Positions 25,147-33,936 are shown, counted from the stretch's first letter. The stretch is DNA of 64,000 nucleotides from an uncultured Acetatifactor sp. (GCA_910585015.1 CAJUCT010000004.1:58323-122322); one strand, 5' to 3'. Made by a program: numbers and translations. Notes: generated from the sequence alone by a model not told the origin.

Positions 25147-27360
25147 CTATGGAGTCGGGGCGTTTTTCTGCATCTTCTCGTTATAAAACAGCTTCCGGAG
25201 CGTACAGATATCCCGCGGCACACTTTCTAAGTCCGGTGTGTCGTGCAGCTTCTTCGCCCATGCGTAAAACTCGTTGGCCGTGGGAGTGGTCAGGGTGGAA
25301 GTTCTGCTGATATGTCCCTTTTGGATGGTCTCATGGGCCACGCCCCGCATGAACTTCCAGAAGTTGTAATAGGCCAGTTTCAGTTTGGTCATATACCCTG
25401 CGCTGTCCTCGATGACAAAGCCCTCGATCTTCCTGCCCTCGTACTCGTAATCCTCCTCCAGCACATCATAGTACCAGTCGAAGAACTCCTGCCAGGAGGC
25501 GATCTCATAGGCTTTTTCCTTGGGGGTCAGCCTCAGAGTGTTTGCCACATGGCACATGTCATCGTAGCTGAATTTGGCAAAATCCATCTGGTTATAGACA
25601 ATGTCCAGCAGGTACAGATTGCTCTCAGGATATTCGATGATATGAGGGTCATGCTTCATATCCACACACTCAAAGACAAAGGATACATTGTTTTCCCTGA
25701 TAAAATCTTTCATCTTAGCCAGGTTTTCAGAAGAGACTTTCTGATACAGCATATCCTTAAGCCATCCGGCAAACTGGCTGTCAATAGTGGACTTGCTGGC
25801 GATAAACAGATCGTCCTCATATTCGTTGTAGCTCACAATGCCCAGAAAGCCGTTTTCCTTGACATAGGCGGTGACGGGGAACTGCAATTTGTGCTGCAGC
25901 AGGTCAAATTTGGTCTCCGGGCGCTCATTGACATTGAAAAACTTGTCATAGGCCCTGGCGGCAACCTTTCCCTTTACCGTATCCAGATACAAGCCCCTGG
26001 CCTTGGTGGTCTGTTCATCCCACACTTTGTCGTAGAATGCCTTGCTGGTAAAATTGAAGGAGGATATATTGCCAAACTTCTTTTCCCGGATGTATCGGTT
26101 GGCCCGCAGGGCCATGAGCGTGTCCGCGATGGAACTGCTGGTGACAGTTTCCTCCTGCCGCGTCTCCGGGGTTTTGAACACCTCGTTTTTGACCTCCACC
26201 GTGTGAATGCCCTCTCTGTCCACCTGCACACACCGCAGGCATCCGCCGTATTCCACCTGGCCCTCCAGGTTGTATACCCTGTCGTTGACCATGATGGGGA
26301 GTTGTTTGGTGTTCCTGTGGCCGTGGATCTGGATATAATTGTCCGGCGTGGTCTCATAGAAGGTATCCGCCACCTTCTCAAAATCATTGTAATTGCCCAC
26401 GCCCTTGATCATCTGCTCCGTCGCCACAAAGGACAGGTTCTCAGGAACCGTGCTTAAGCCCGCGTGGGTGACGAGAAAGACCTGATCGCCGTAGGTATAG
26501 TAGGCGCACTGGCCGAATTTGCGGTACAACTGGCGGAGCTGCTTCTTGTCCATACGGGCCCCGTCCAGGGCGGGCCTGGTTATCAGTTCAAACTCTTTGG
26601 ACCTGCCTACACAGTCGTTGGCATACAGCCACAGCCATCTCTCATGGTTGCCCTCCAGCATCAGCACGTTTTTCCTGTCTTTGATGGAGATCAGGAAATT
26701 CAATACCTCCACATTTTCCAGGCCCCGATCTATGTAGTCCCCCACGAATATGTAAAATTCGTCGTCCCTGATGCCGCCGTTGTCGGAGAGATATTTCTGC
26801 AGCGCCGTATTGCAGCCGTGGACATCCCCGATATGGTGAATCCGATTGTAACCGGACAGATCGATCCTCTTCAGCCAGATGGTGTCCAGTTCGTCGGGCT
26901 TAATCACTTTTACGCCGGAGGGAATCTTCTGGGTGGCGAACCGGGAATACATCCGGTCGATGACTTCCTCGGGAACTATCTTCAGGGGCTCCCTGCTCAG
27001 ATTCCTTCTCTTTACCTCCTCTATGGGAATGTGGGTAAAGTCCACGCAGTACATCCTGTACCGGTAGGTGTCGCACATCTCTTTATAGCGGTTGATTTCG
27101 GCGGTCTTGGAGTTGGTGGCATCGATCACTGTGAACTCGCCGTTCTGCATCCTAATCTCCAGCAGGCCAAACAGCATTTTCCACACAGCCTTGTCATTGC
27201 TCTGGCTGATGCCCACCGTCCCGTCCACCTGCAGGATGGGACTTTGGCAGAGCAGACGGATATCGTCAGCCGACAAAGCATATCTCTTTAAGTTGTTTTC
27301 CGCGATCCATGTGGACTTGCCGCATCCGGCGGAGCCCCTTAGCAATAGTAAAATTCTCAT
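25147..27360 (-). CDS. Trifunctional polynucleotide kinase-phosphatase-RNA ligase
   Basis: A 737-residue RNA-repair enzyme with three modules. Residues about 1-160: 5' kinase with P-loop RGSAGCGKST (9-17) and VIDATN. Residues about 172-350: calcineurin-type phosphatase with GDVHGC (178), GDYIDRG (207), GNHE (237), THAG (298) and HGH (346). Residues about 415-720: nucleotidyltransferase/ligase with AYDKFFNVNE, adenylation lysine K501 in AYVKENGFLG, FVFECVD, EGFVIED and TKLKLAYYNFWK. The KFFNxxE block recalls T4 Rnl1-type ligases rather than the Hen1-dependent ligase of clostridial Pnkp, and no hen1 is adjacent. It probably heals and seals cleaved tRNA. The gene is monocistronic; TATAAT is seen at about 27404-27409 on its strand. 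Confidence 0.88.
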   Translation of the reverse strand: MRILLLLRGSAGCGKSTWIAENNLKRYALSADDIRLLCQSPILQVDGTVGISQSNDKAVWKMLFGLLEIRMQNGEFTVIDATNSKTAEINRYKEMCDTYRYRMYCVDFTHIPIEEVKRRNLSREPLKIVPEEVIDRMYSRFATQKIPSGVKVIKPDELDTIWLKRIDLSGYNRIHHIGDVHGCNTALQKYLSDNGGIRDDEFYIFVGDYIDRGLENVEVLNFLISIKDRKNVLMLEGNHERWLWLYANDCVGRSKEFELITRPALDGARMDKKQLRQLYRKFGQCAYYTYGDQVFLVTHAGLSTVPENLSFVATEQMIKGVGNYNDFEKVADTFYETTPDNYIQIHGHRNTKQLPIMVNDRVYNLEGQVEYGGCLRCVQVDREGIHTVEVKNEVFKTPETRQEETVTSSSIADTLMALRANRYIREKKFGNISSFNFTSKAFYDKVWDEQTTKARGLYLDTVKGKVAARAYDKFFNVNERPETKFDLLQHKLQFPVTAYVKENGFLGIVSYNEYEDDLFIASKSTIDSQFAGWLKDMLYQKVSSENLAKMKDFIRENNVSFVFECVDMKHDPHIIEYPESNLYLLDIVYNQMDFAKFSYDDMCHVANTLRLTPKEKAYEIASWQEFFDWYYDVLEEDYEYEGRKIEGFVIEDSAGYMTKLKLAYYNFWKFMRGVAHETIQKGHISRTSTLTTPTANEFYAWAKKLHDTPDLESVPRDICTLRKLFYNEKMQKNAPTP

Positions 27361-27430
27361 AGGTATAACCTCTCCGTTTAAAGTGCCGTTTACTCGTTGT
27401 CATCTATTATAATATGCGGAAAGTTCTTTA

Positions 27431-27505
27431 TCAATAGCCCTGTGGTATAAGGCTTCTGCTTTTTCCGGCGCCGTTCAGGCCGCATACAAGGATGCCTGTT
27501 CCCAC
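27431..27505 (-). pseudogene. N-terminal stub of a P-loop kinase
   Basis: On the minus strand GGAGG precedes GTG 27505, followed by GTGILVCGLNGAGKS, a Walker A start typical of small nucleotide/shikimate-type kinases, and then RSLIPQGY and a stop. It is cut just after the P-loop, like the stub at 6058. The rest of 27361-27697 holds only promoter-like sequence. Confidence 0.5.
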
Positions 27506-27604
27506 GATGTTTCCTCCGTCTACTTATGGGCATCGCATATTTCCTGTGAGTAAAAATGTTCAATCAGCTAATTTGGCAATTAAGCGCCAAGAAGGGAAAG
27601 GCTA

Positions 27605-27633
27605 TCGACAGTCAATACTCTTTATGCTATGAT
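27605..27633 (+). promoter_or_regulatory. Sigma-A-type promoter for the oxidoreductase
   Basis: TCGACA (27605-27610), 17-base spacer, TATGAT (27628-27633), 64 bases before the start codon at 27698. Confidence 0.5.
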
Positions 27634-27697
27634 TTTATTGTTCTTTTATCGGATGACCAGAAATTATTGGAAGTGAAGCACAAGGAGGGTTCCCAGG

Positions 27698-28693
27698 ATG
27701 AAGCGGATTAACATGGCGATTATAGGAGCGGGCAATATCGCCCGGTATATGGCACAGGCTATAGGCGGATTGCAGGAGCAGGTCTGCGCCTATGCGGTGG
27801 CTTCCCGCAGCCTGGACAAGGCGGAGGTTTTTGCGAAGGAATGGCATTTTCAGAGGGCTTATGGCTCCTACGAGGAACTGGCGGCAGATCCGGCGGTGGA
27901 TTTGGTCTATATTGCCACGCCCCACGCCATGCATTATGACAACGCCAGGCTCTGCGTGGAGCATGGCAGGGCTGTTCTGGTGGAGAAGGCATTCACTGCC
28001 AACGCGGCCCAGGCCAGGGAGTTGATAGAACTGGCAGAGAAAAAGGGGGTCTTTCTGACCGAAGCCATCTGGACCCGGTACATACCCGCAAGGCGGATTG
28101 TGGAAAAACTGCTGGAGGAAGGGGCTATCGGAGAGCCTCTTTCTCTGGAGGCTGAATTTTCCGTACCCTTAAGACACAAGCAGCGCATGTATGACCCTGC
28201 CCTGGCGGGAGGGGCCCTGCTGGATCTGGGGATGTACTGTCTGACTTTTGCCTCCATGTATTTCGGGGACGCGGTCACAGAGGTGACTTCCCATGTGGAA
28301 AAGCTGGACACGGGCGTGGATGCCACGGATGATATTTATTATACCTATGCGGACGGCCGCAGGGCCCATCTGCGTACATCCATGGTGACAGGCCCTGTCA
28401 ACCGGGGAGAGATCCGGGGAACCCAGGGGTGTATTCAGGTAGAGACGCTGAATAATTTTTCCGCCATCCGGGTGTATGACGCGGCGGGAAATCTGCGGCA
28501 GGAGCCGGAGATTCCGGCACAGATCAACGGTTACGAGTATGAAGTGCTGGCCTGCGTCCGGGCCATGGAGGCAGGGGCGCTGGAGTGCGGTGAGATGCCT
28601 CACAGCGAGACCATAGAGATCATGGAGCAGATGGATCGCCTGCGCCGGGACTGGGGCGTGGTGTATCCCTTTGAGGAGACGGCGGGGAATTGA
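27698..28693 (+). CDS. Gfo/Idh/MocA-family NAD(P)-dependent oxidoreductase
   Basis: A 331-residue protein. The N-terminal Rossmann fold shows MAIIGAGNIARYMAQAIGG, then VASRSLDKAEVFAKEW, DLVYIATPHAMHYDNARLC and the catalytic EKAFTANAAQA (the EKP-type lysine). The C-terminal half has GALLDLGMYCLTFASMYFG. The family oxidises or reduces sugars, inositols or dihydrodiols; the closest pattern is the trans-1,2-dihydrodiol dehydrogenase-like group. AGGAGG lies before the ATG. The stop overlaps the region of the next start, so the HEAT-like gene is co-transcribed. Confidence 0.9.
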   Translation: MKRINMAIIGAGNIARYMAQAIGGLQEQVCAYAVASRSLDKAEVFAKEWHFQRAYGSYEELAADPAVDLVYIATPHAMHYDNARLCVEHGRAVLVEKAFTANAAQARELIELAEKKGVFLTEAIWTRYIPARRIVEKLLEEGAIGEPLSLEAEFSVPLRHKQRMYDPALAGGALLDLGMYCLTFASMYFGDAVTEVTSHVEKLDTGVDATDDIYYTYADGRRAHLRTSMVTGPVNRGEIRGTQGCIQVETLNNFSAIRVYDAAGNLRQEPEIPAQINGYEYEVLACVRAMEAGALECGEMPHSETIEIMEQMDRLRRDWGVVYPFEETAGN

Positions 28694-28695
28694 GC

Positions 28696-30084
28696 ATGAC
28701 CAGGAAAGCCTTTAAATATGACATGCAGCGGGGGCTGGGGAGTTGTGTTCTGGAACTGCGAAACACCCGGGACATAGAAAAATTCCGTCCTCTGGTTCTC
28801 TGGGGCTGTTCCCGTGACATGGCATATGATGCCCAGAGCGAGGGGTGCAGGAGCGTCTACCTGTATCAGCTGATTACACAATTTCCGGATGCCGCGCCTT
28901 TTATGGATGTCCTTGAGAGACGGCTGTATCAATGTTTGCGTTCCAAGGGCTGGGAGTTTCTGCAGGATTGTGAGATTCTGTCCTATTTTGCCCAGGATGG
29001 AGAAAAACGGGCATGGGATATTTTAAAGAACTGTTATCGGAAAACGCTCCAGCTTTTGAATAGAAAACGAAAATATATAGAGGATGGTCTGGCGGACAAT
29101 TTTGAGTCACTGTGTGTTACTTTGGTCACCATGCGCCCTGAAATGTATCGGATGCTTGTGAGGGATATAGGGCTTATGATAGAGAGCAATTCTCTGTACT
29201 CGGCCTCTGATTTCACTTGGTTTCAGGCTGTGAGCGAGAGCAGACTGGGGAAAAAGGCCATTAATAGGATATTGTACCGTCCCGATGCGGAGGATGGGAT
29301 CAAAGCTTATGCGCGTTCTATGGAGGAGTACAGGGAGCGCTGGGACAGGGCAGAAACAGAGCGCAGAAAATCCGAGCCGAATACTGCGGATGAGATTTAC
29401 GAAGGTTTGAAGGAGGGAAAGGGGGCTGAGGGGGCGGTCTCCCCGTATCTGGCCCGCAGAATGATGAACCAGGGCAGGCAGCAGGAGGCCGCAAAACTGG
29501 CAGCGTATTATAGGGACGAGAAGGAACCTGCCCTGCGTTATCAGCTGCTGCGGATGCTGGCCAATAAAGCCTGTGCGGGGATGCTTGACGTTGAGCGGCT
29601 GCTTGCGGATTCCCGGTGGGACTACGACGAACTTGCCGCAAGGGCCTTTGACGCATTGAACTATATAAGAGATACCAGAGTGCGGGAATACGCCTACCAG
29701 CTTCTGGGAGACGGAAAGCGTCTGGCCCAGGCGGTATCCCTGCTTGCGGCCAATTACGAAGATGGGGACAGGGAAGTTTTAGTCCGGGCGGTAAAGCAGA
29801 TTCCCATCACCTATGAGGACGGGGCGTGGCATGGGGTATTTGATGATATCATGAACCTGTTTTCCGGCCCGGCAAAGCATAAGCCCAAGGAACTGCTGCC
29901 CTATATGTACCGCAATACACTGTGTTCCTTCTGTAGGGAATATGTTGTCCGGGAGATGGGCCGCAGGCGGATGCTGACTGAGGAAATGCTGGAGGAGATG
30001 CGGTATGACTGCAACGGGAAGATTAGGGATTACGCGGAGAGGAAGCTGGGCAAAGGGCAGGGGATGGAAGCGGGAGCGCGGTGA
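28696..30084 (+). CDS. Uncharacterised helical-repeat protein
   Basis: A 462-residue soluble protein beginning MTRKAFKYDMQRGLGSCVLEL; a TTG two codons upstream is an alternative start. The whole chain is predicted helical with HEAT/ARM-like pairs, clearest in the C-terminal half (ALRYQLLRMLANKA, DYDELAARAFDALNYI, VREYAYQLLGDG, LAQAVSLLAANYEDGDREVLVRAV). No catalytic motif or membrane segment is visible. It starts 2 bases after the oxidoreductase stop. Lachnospiraceae encode similar proteins of unknown role; a scaffold is a guess. Confidence 0.75.
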   Translation: MTRKAFKYDMQRGLGSCVLELRNTRDIEKFRPLVLWGCSRDMAYDAQSEGCRSVYLYQLITQFPDAAPFMDVLERRLYQCLRSKGWEFLQDCEILSYFAQDGEKRAWDILKNCYRKTLQLLNRKRKYIEDGLADNFESLCVTLVTMRPEMYRMLVRDIGLMIESNSLYSASDFTWFQAVSESRLGKKAINRILYRPDAEDGIKAYARSMEEYRERWDRAETERRKSEPNTADEIYEGLKEGKGAEGAVSPYLARRMMNQGRQQEAAKLAAYYRDEKEPALRYQLLRMLANKACAGMLDVERLLADSRWDYDELAARAFDALNYIRDTRVREYAYQLLGDGKRLAQAVSLLAANYEDGDREVLVRAVKQIPITYEDGAWHGVFDDIMNLFSGPAKHKPKELLPYMYRNTLCSFCREYVVREMGRRRMLTEEMLEEMRYDCNGKIRDYAERKLGKGQGMEAGAR

Positions 30085-30150
30085 ATTTCATTTAGCGTGA
30101 TTTATTGTTTTGCTGGCATTTTTACTAACTTGTGGTATTATTGTAGTATA

Positions 30151-30253
30151 TATACTGCTTAACAGTTAAAATTGCCGAGTAACCTGACTACATAACGCCA
30201 GCCATATACGTTAACTAATGCAATACGGTAAATTCTGGCGTTATGTAGTATAA
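30151..30253 (+). repeat. Family D foldback repeat, copy D2
   Basis: Starts TATACTGCTTAACAG and ends GTTATGTAGTATA. The inner arms CTACATAACGCCAG and CTGGCGTTATGTAG are a perfect 14-bp inverted repeat (the first about 30188-30201, the second 30234-30247). It lies directly before the Septu operon, 64 bases from the ptuA start. Confidence 0.85.
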
Positions 30254-30316
30254 AATGTGGAGAAGCTGAAAATAAAGCTGAATACGCATCTCAATGTGCC
30301 GGATGGGAGGGACAGA

Positions 30317-31573
30317 ATGGAACAGATTTTCATGACGAATTTAATAATAGAGAAGGTCAGACATTTAAAGGATATTTCTATTCCCTTGTCAGACACCCAG
30401 ATCAGGCATTTGATATTGACGGGGAAAAACGGCAGTGGAAAGACAAGTGTGTTGGAGGCATTGGCAAATTATATAAATAATGCCATTTCTGATAGATATT
30501 TTGCCGATAGAGAGTTGTGGCTGAATAATGCTAAAAAGCGGAGGGATGCGGCAATTCAAAATGGTCAGGAGGAAGGGGAGATTGCCAGCCTGGAATTAGA
30601 ACTAGATAAGCACAAGACACAGTTTATAAAAAGCAGAAGCGGCTTGGATATATGTTTTAATCAAAAGTTAAAAAATATTCCGGCGCTGCAGGAAAAGTAT
30701 CACTATATTCTGGCGTATTACAGGGCAGATAGGACGTTTAAGGCAGAATGCCCCAAACATGTAGAAAAAGTACGGCTGAAAGACGATTATGGACTGAAAG
30801 AATTTCCCAGAAATGAATTTGTAAAGTATCTGCTGGATCTGAAAATGACGGAAGCCCTGGCAAGGAATAGCAAGAAAGCTGAAAAAGCAGATGAAATCCA
30901 TACATGGTTTGAGAACCTTGAACAGCTGCTGAAAAATATATTTGCGGACGAGTCAATAGAACTGGCTTTTGACGAGGATACCTTCGCGTTTCACATTCTA
31001 CAGCAGGGGAAGGAACCCTTTGACTTCAACACATTGTCCAGCGGCTATCAGGCGGTTCTGGACATTGTGCTGGACGTTATGATGCGCATGGCAAACCAGA
31101 CCCAGCGTTCCTTTGATTTTAATCTTCCGGGTATCGTGTTGATTGATGAGATAGAGACGCATCTGCATCTGGAATTGCAGAAAGATATTATGCCTTTGCT
31201 GACCACCATATTTCCCAACATTCAGTTTGTGGTGACAACGCATTCGCCATTTGTTTTAAACAGCCTGGGGAATGTGGTTATTTATGACCTGGAGAATCAT
31301 CTGTTGGTGGAAAACGGCATGAACAACCTGCCTTATGAGGGCATTGTGGAGGGATACTTCAGAGCGGATAGGATGTCACATACGCTTAAGGCAAATTTTG
31401 AGAGATATAAAAATCTAGTGCAGAAAGAAAAACTGTCCGACGATGAAATAAGCGAGATTGCGAAGCTGGAACTCTATCTGGATGAAATTCCCGACTATCT
31501 CGCCATCGGCATCACCACAGAATACCAGAGGCTAAAGCTGGAATATATGAATCGGGAGGATATAGATGGTTAA
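30317..31573 (+). CDS. ptuA: Septu defence ATPase PtuA
   Basis: A 418-residue SMC/ABC-like ATPase. The frame is open from GTG 30257, but GGGAGGG at 30304-30311 selects ATG 30317. Walker A is LILTGKNGSGKTSVLEAL (residues about 33-50), the signature-like block is NTLSSGYQAVLDIVLDVM, Walker B is IVLIDEIETHLHLELQ and the switch is VVTTHSPFVLNSLG. This is the PtuA architecture of type I Septu antiphage systems, where PtuA oligomers hold the PtuB nuclease inactive until infection. ptuB follows with an 8-base overlap. The identification rests on both genes together. Confidence 0.88.
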   Translation: MEQIFMTNLIIEKVRHLKDISIPLSDTQIRHLILTGKNGSGKTSVLEALANYINNAISDRYFADRELWLNNAKKRRDAAIQNGQEEGEIASLELELDKHKTQFIKSRSGLDICFNQKLKNIPALQEKYHYILAYYRADRTFKAECPKHVEKVRLKDDYGLKEFPRNEFVKYLLDLKMTEALARNSKKAEKADEIHTWFENLEQLLKNIFADESIELAFDEDTFAFHILQQGKEPFDFNTLSSGYQAVLDIVLDVMMRMANQTQRSFDFNLPGIVLIDEIETHLHLELQKDIMPLLTTIFPNIQFVVTTHSPFVLNSLGNVVIYDLENHLLVENGMNNLPYEGIVEGYFRADRMSHTLKANFERYKNLVQKEKLSDDEISEIAKLELYLDEIPDYLAIGITTEYQRLKLEYMNREDIDG

Positions 31574-32234
31574 AATCGAACGCTCTTTTCCTGCCCCCAA
31601 ATCCCTGGCGGAAGAGGCCCAAAAGACGAATGGAAGATATGACAGAGAGGATGTGGTAGAGCAATTAAAAAATGATTTCCACAATAAATGTTATATCTGT
31701 GAGATGAAAGAATTGCAGGATCCCAATGTGGAGCATCTGCTTCCGCACAAAAACGGTAAATACCCTGAGAGGAAATTTGACTGGGAGAATCTGTTTTGGT
31801 CCTGCGGACACTGTAATGGTATCAAGAACAATGGAAAATATGACGGGGGAGTCATGGATTGCTGTAAATATGACCCCGAACAATATCTATCCTTTCAGAT
31901 AAAGGGCAGCGATGTGGATATAGTAGTATCGAATCCCGATGATGCTATTCAAAAGAGGACGGCCATGTTGGTCACAGAAACATTTTCCCTGAAAAATACA
32001 GGAATGAGAACCTACACCAGCGATGAAAGGCTGAAACTGCTTCAAACGGAAATGAACCTGCTGTACAAACAACTTGAAAAAATGCGCAATAGCCAAGACT
32101 CCAAAGTGACCATGAGAACCCTTCGCAGCTTGCTTCGTAGGGAGTCGGCGTTTGCTGCGTTTAAAAGGTGCTATATTCGCGAACATGCCGCAGAGTATCC
32201 GGAATTGCAACAATATGTGGCCTTAGATACATAG
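31566..32234 (+). CDS. ptuB: Septu defence HNH endonuclease PtuB
   Basis: A 222-residue HNH nuclease of the TIGR02646/PtuB type. Core motif: CYICEMKELQDPNVEHLLPHK, then FDWENLFWSCGHCNGIKN, giving two zinc-holding CxxC pairs, the catalytic His in EHLLPH and the Asn of CN. A C-terminal helical part (about 140-222) probably binds PtuA. In studied Septu systems PtuB cuts DNA when ATP falls or phage infects. The ATG overlaps the end of ptuA by 8 bases, so the proteins are made together. Macro-domain and XRE genes lie downstream, outside the overlap. Confidence 0.88.
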   Translation: MVKIERSFPAPKSLAEEAQKTNGRYDREDVVEQLKNDFHNKCYICEMKELQDPNVEHLLPHKNGKYPERKFDWENLFWSCGHCNGIKNNGKYDGGVMDCCKYDPEQYLSFQIKGSDVDIVVSNPDDAIQKRTAMLVTETFSLKNTGMRTYTSDERLKLLQTEMNLLYKQLEKMRNSQDSKVTMRTLRSLLRRESAFAAFKRCYIREHAAEYPELQQYVALDT

Positions 32235-32410
32235 ATGGGATTATTTCTATAGGAAAATAAAGAATTGGGCATCCGGGCCTGGCCCAGAAGCCAGGTGACC
32301 ATGGCTTACCAGGACTGGCTGCTCACCCAGGAGTAATGAAATATAGTCAACCAGACGGATCCTTGGACGGGCCGGGGAGTATAAACTATGTGTCAGGAGG
32401 AAAAAAGCAG

Positions 32411-32950
32411 ATGATTTCCAATACCATATTTCAGACCGTAAAGGGTGATATCACCCAAAACCATGGAGTACAGGCAATTGTAAATGCCGCCAACACCAGC
32501 CTTTTGGGCGGCGGCGGTGTGGACGGCGCGATCCACCGGGCCGCGGGGCCGCAGCTGCTGGCGGAGTGCAGGCTGTTAAACGGTTGCAGGACGGGCAAAG
32601 CGAAGATTACCAAGGGGTACAATCTGCCCTGCGAATATATCATCCACACCCCTGGTCCCCACTGGAACGGCGGCAAATCCGGGGAGCATGAACTGCTCGC
32701 CTCCTGCTATCGGTCCTGCCTGGAAATGGCGGTGGAAAAGGGTATACGCAGTTTGGCGTTTCCTTCCATTTCCACCGGGATATATCATTTCCCTGTGGAC
32801 GAGGCGGCTAAAATAGCCATCGGCACCGCCAAAGAGTTCGTCGCCGCGCACCCGGGGGAGCTGGACCTTATCCTGTGGGTGCTTTTTGACGCTCAAACCC
32901 TTTCCGTATACGAAAACGAACTTAAAACAGCAGAGCCTGTGCAACCTTAA
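32411..32950 (+). CDS. Macro-domain ADP-ribose hydrolase
   Basis: A 179-residue MacroD-type domain. AGGAGG at 32395-32400 favours ATG 32411 although the frame is open from 32336. Motifs: TVKGDITQNHGVQAIVNAANTSL, LLGGGGVDGAIHRAAG, IIHTPGP and FPSISTGIYHFP, i.e. all ADP-ribose-binding loops of the MacroD/YmdB group, which remove ADP-ribose or hydrolyse O-acetyl-ADP-ribose. It is not overlapped with ptuB (177 bases apart), so functional linkage to Septu is only a possibility. The preceding 32235-32400 contains a short protein-like tail (TMAYQDWLLTQE) that may be debris of another gene. Confidence 0.92.
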   Translation: MISNTIFQTVKGDITQNHGVQAIVNAANTSLLGGGGVDGAIHRAAGPQLLAECRLLNGCRTGKAKITKGYNLPCEYIIHTPGPHWNGGKSGEHELLASCYRSCLEMAVEKGIRSLAFPSISTGIYHFPVDEAAKIAIGTAKEFVAAHPGELDLILWVLFDAQTLSVYENELKTAEPVQP

Positions 32951-33155
32951 GTTGCGTTTTTCTCTAAAAAGGAACCATATAGTTGGTGGTGTTTGGGTGC
33001 TGAATATTATATGATCATCTCATCAATTCTAGATCAATTATTGAGCATCTGTCAAGCAATATCCGGTACCAATGCCGCCCCGCTTCGGGCAGGATTGATG
33101 CCCCGGTCACATATCAGAGGGCGGATGCGTAACCATAAACAGCACTTGCCCGCAC

Positions 33156-33235
33156 AATGCCAAGAAGTAGTGCCGATCCTGCATGAGACAGGATAAGGCA
33201 GCATTGGCATTGGATGTGGAACCTATATTTGGAGG
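33156..33235 (+). repeat. Divergent family A-like foldback (A7)
   Basis: AATGCCAA (33156-33163) pairs with TTGGCATT (33204-33211), and inside it ATCCTG (33176-33181) with CAGGAT (33189-33194). The tail ATGTGGAACCTATATT and GGAGG matches the conserved family A tail that runs into the ribosome site. The arms are unlike other copies. The remaining 32951-33155 shows no gene. Confidence 0.5.
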
Positions 33236-33243
33236 AAAACAAA

Positions 33244-33936
33244 ATGAGCTTAGGACAAAATCTACTGTTTCTCAGAAAAATGAGAGACAACATGACCCAG
33301 GAGGAATTGGCGGAGCTTCTCAATGTGAGCAGGCAGACCGTGTCAAAATGGGAACTGGATGCCGCCTACCCGGAGATGGAAAAGCTGCTGGCGCTGTGCG
33401 AGTTATTTTCCTGTACGCTGGATCAGCTGATACGGGAAAACATGAATATTATCAATGACGCCTATTCCAACATCCGCATAGAGGAGGTGGATGGTTTCCG
33501 GTATATCCGGTATGCGGTGATCAGCCCAGAACCGGAGGAGGATGCCATAGCCCATGTAAAGCGATGGGCAGATCAGATCGGCATTCAGGACCCGAAGATC
33601 ATCGGCTGGGATTTTCCCATGGTGTCCCAGGAACAGACGAATGTACACCATATGCACGGTTATGCGGCGGCGTTGATTCTGAACGACGATATTTCGGAGG
33701 AGGGCCTGCCCGCGGAGGTCAGGAGGCAGAATCGGCAGCGGTATATTGCCATCACAATCACAGCGCCGCATATAGCTCCCTTTGAGTTGATCCCCAATGC
33801 CTACAAGGTTTTGATGGCCTATATGCAGGCCAACGGTTACAAGGGAAAATGGGATGGCCATATCATCGACTGCTTTGAGAAGGAGTACGATTTGAACGGC
33901 GTGTGGCACATGGATGTATATATTGCGATAGAATAG
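33244..33936 (+). CDS. XRE-family regulator with effector-binding domain
   Basis: A 230-residue protein; GGAGG at 33231-33235 selects ATG 33244. Residues 1-65 are a Cro/XRE helix-turn-helix (LLFLRKMRDNMTQEELAELL, NVSRQTVSKWELDAAYPEM, LALCELFSCTLDQLI). Residues about 85-230 resemble the GyrI/AraC-type effector-binding fold (GFRYIRYAVISPEPEEDAI, HVKRWADQIG, GWDFPMVSQEQ, YAAALIL). That suggests a ligand-responsive repressor or activator. Its targets are not evident; the neighbouring beta-lactam-type regulator remnants are unrelated. Confidence 0.85.
   Translation: MSLGQNLLFLRKMRDNMTQEELAELLNVSRQTVSKWELDAAYPEMEKLLALCELFSCTLDQLIRENMNIINDAYSNIRIEEVDGFRYIRYAVISPEPEEDAIAHVKRWADQIGIQDPKIIGWDFPMVSQEQTNVHHMHGYAAALILNDDISEEGLPAEVRRQNRQRYIAITITAPHIAPFELIPNAYKVLMAYMQANGYKGKWDGHIIDCFEKEYDLNGVWHMDVYIAIE

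Noticed and set aside
25243..26457. 404-codon plus-strand frame opposite the RNA-repair gene
   Set aside because: No family motif; the minus-strand protein shows all catalytic motifs of its three domains.
32273..32335. Short coding tail (TMAYQDWLLTQE) before the macro gene
   Set aside because: Looks protein-like but is too short and without start or family match to call a gene.
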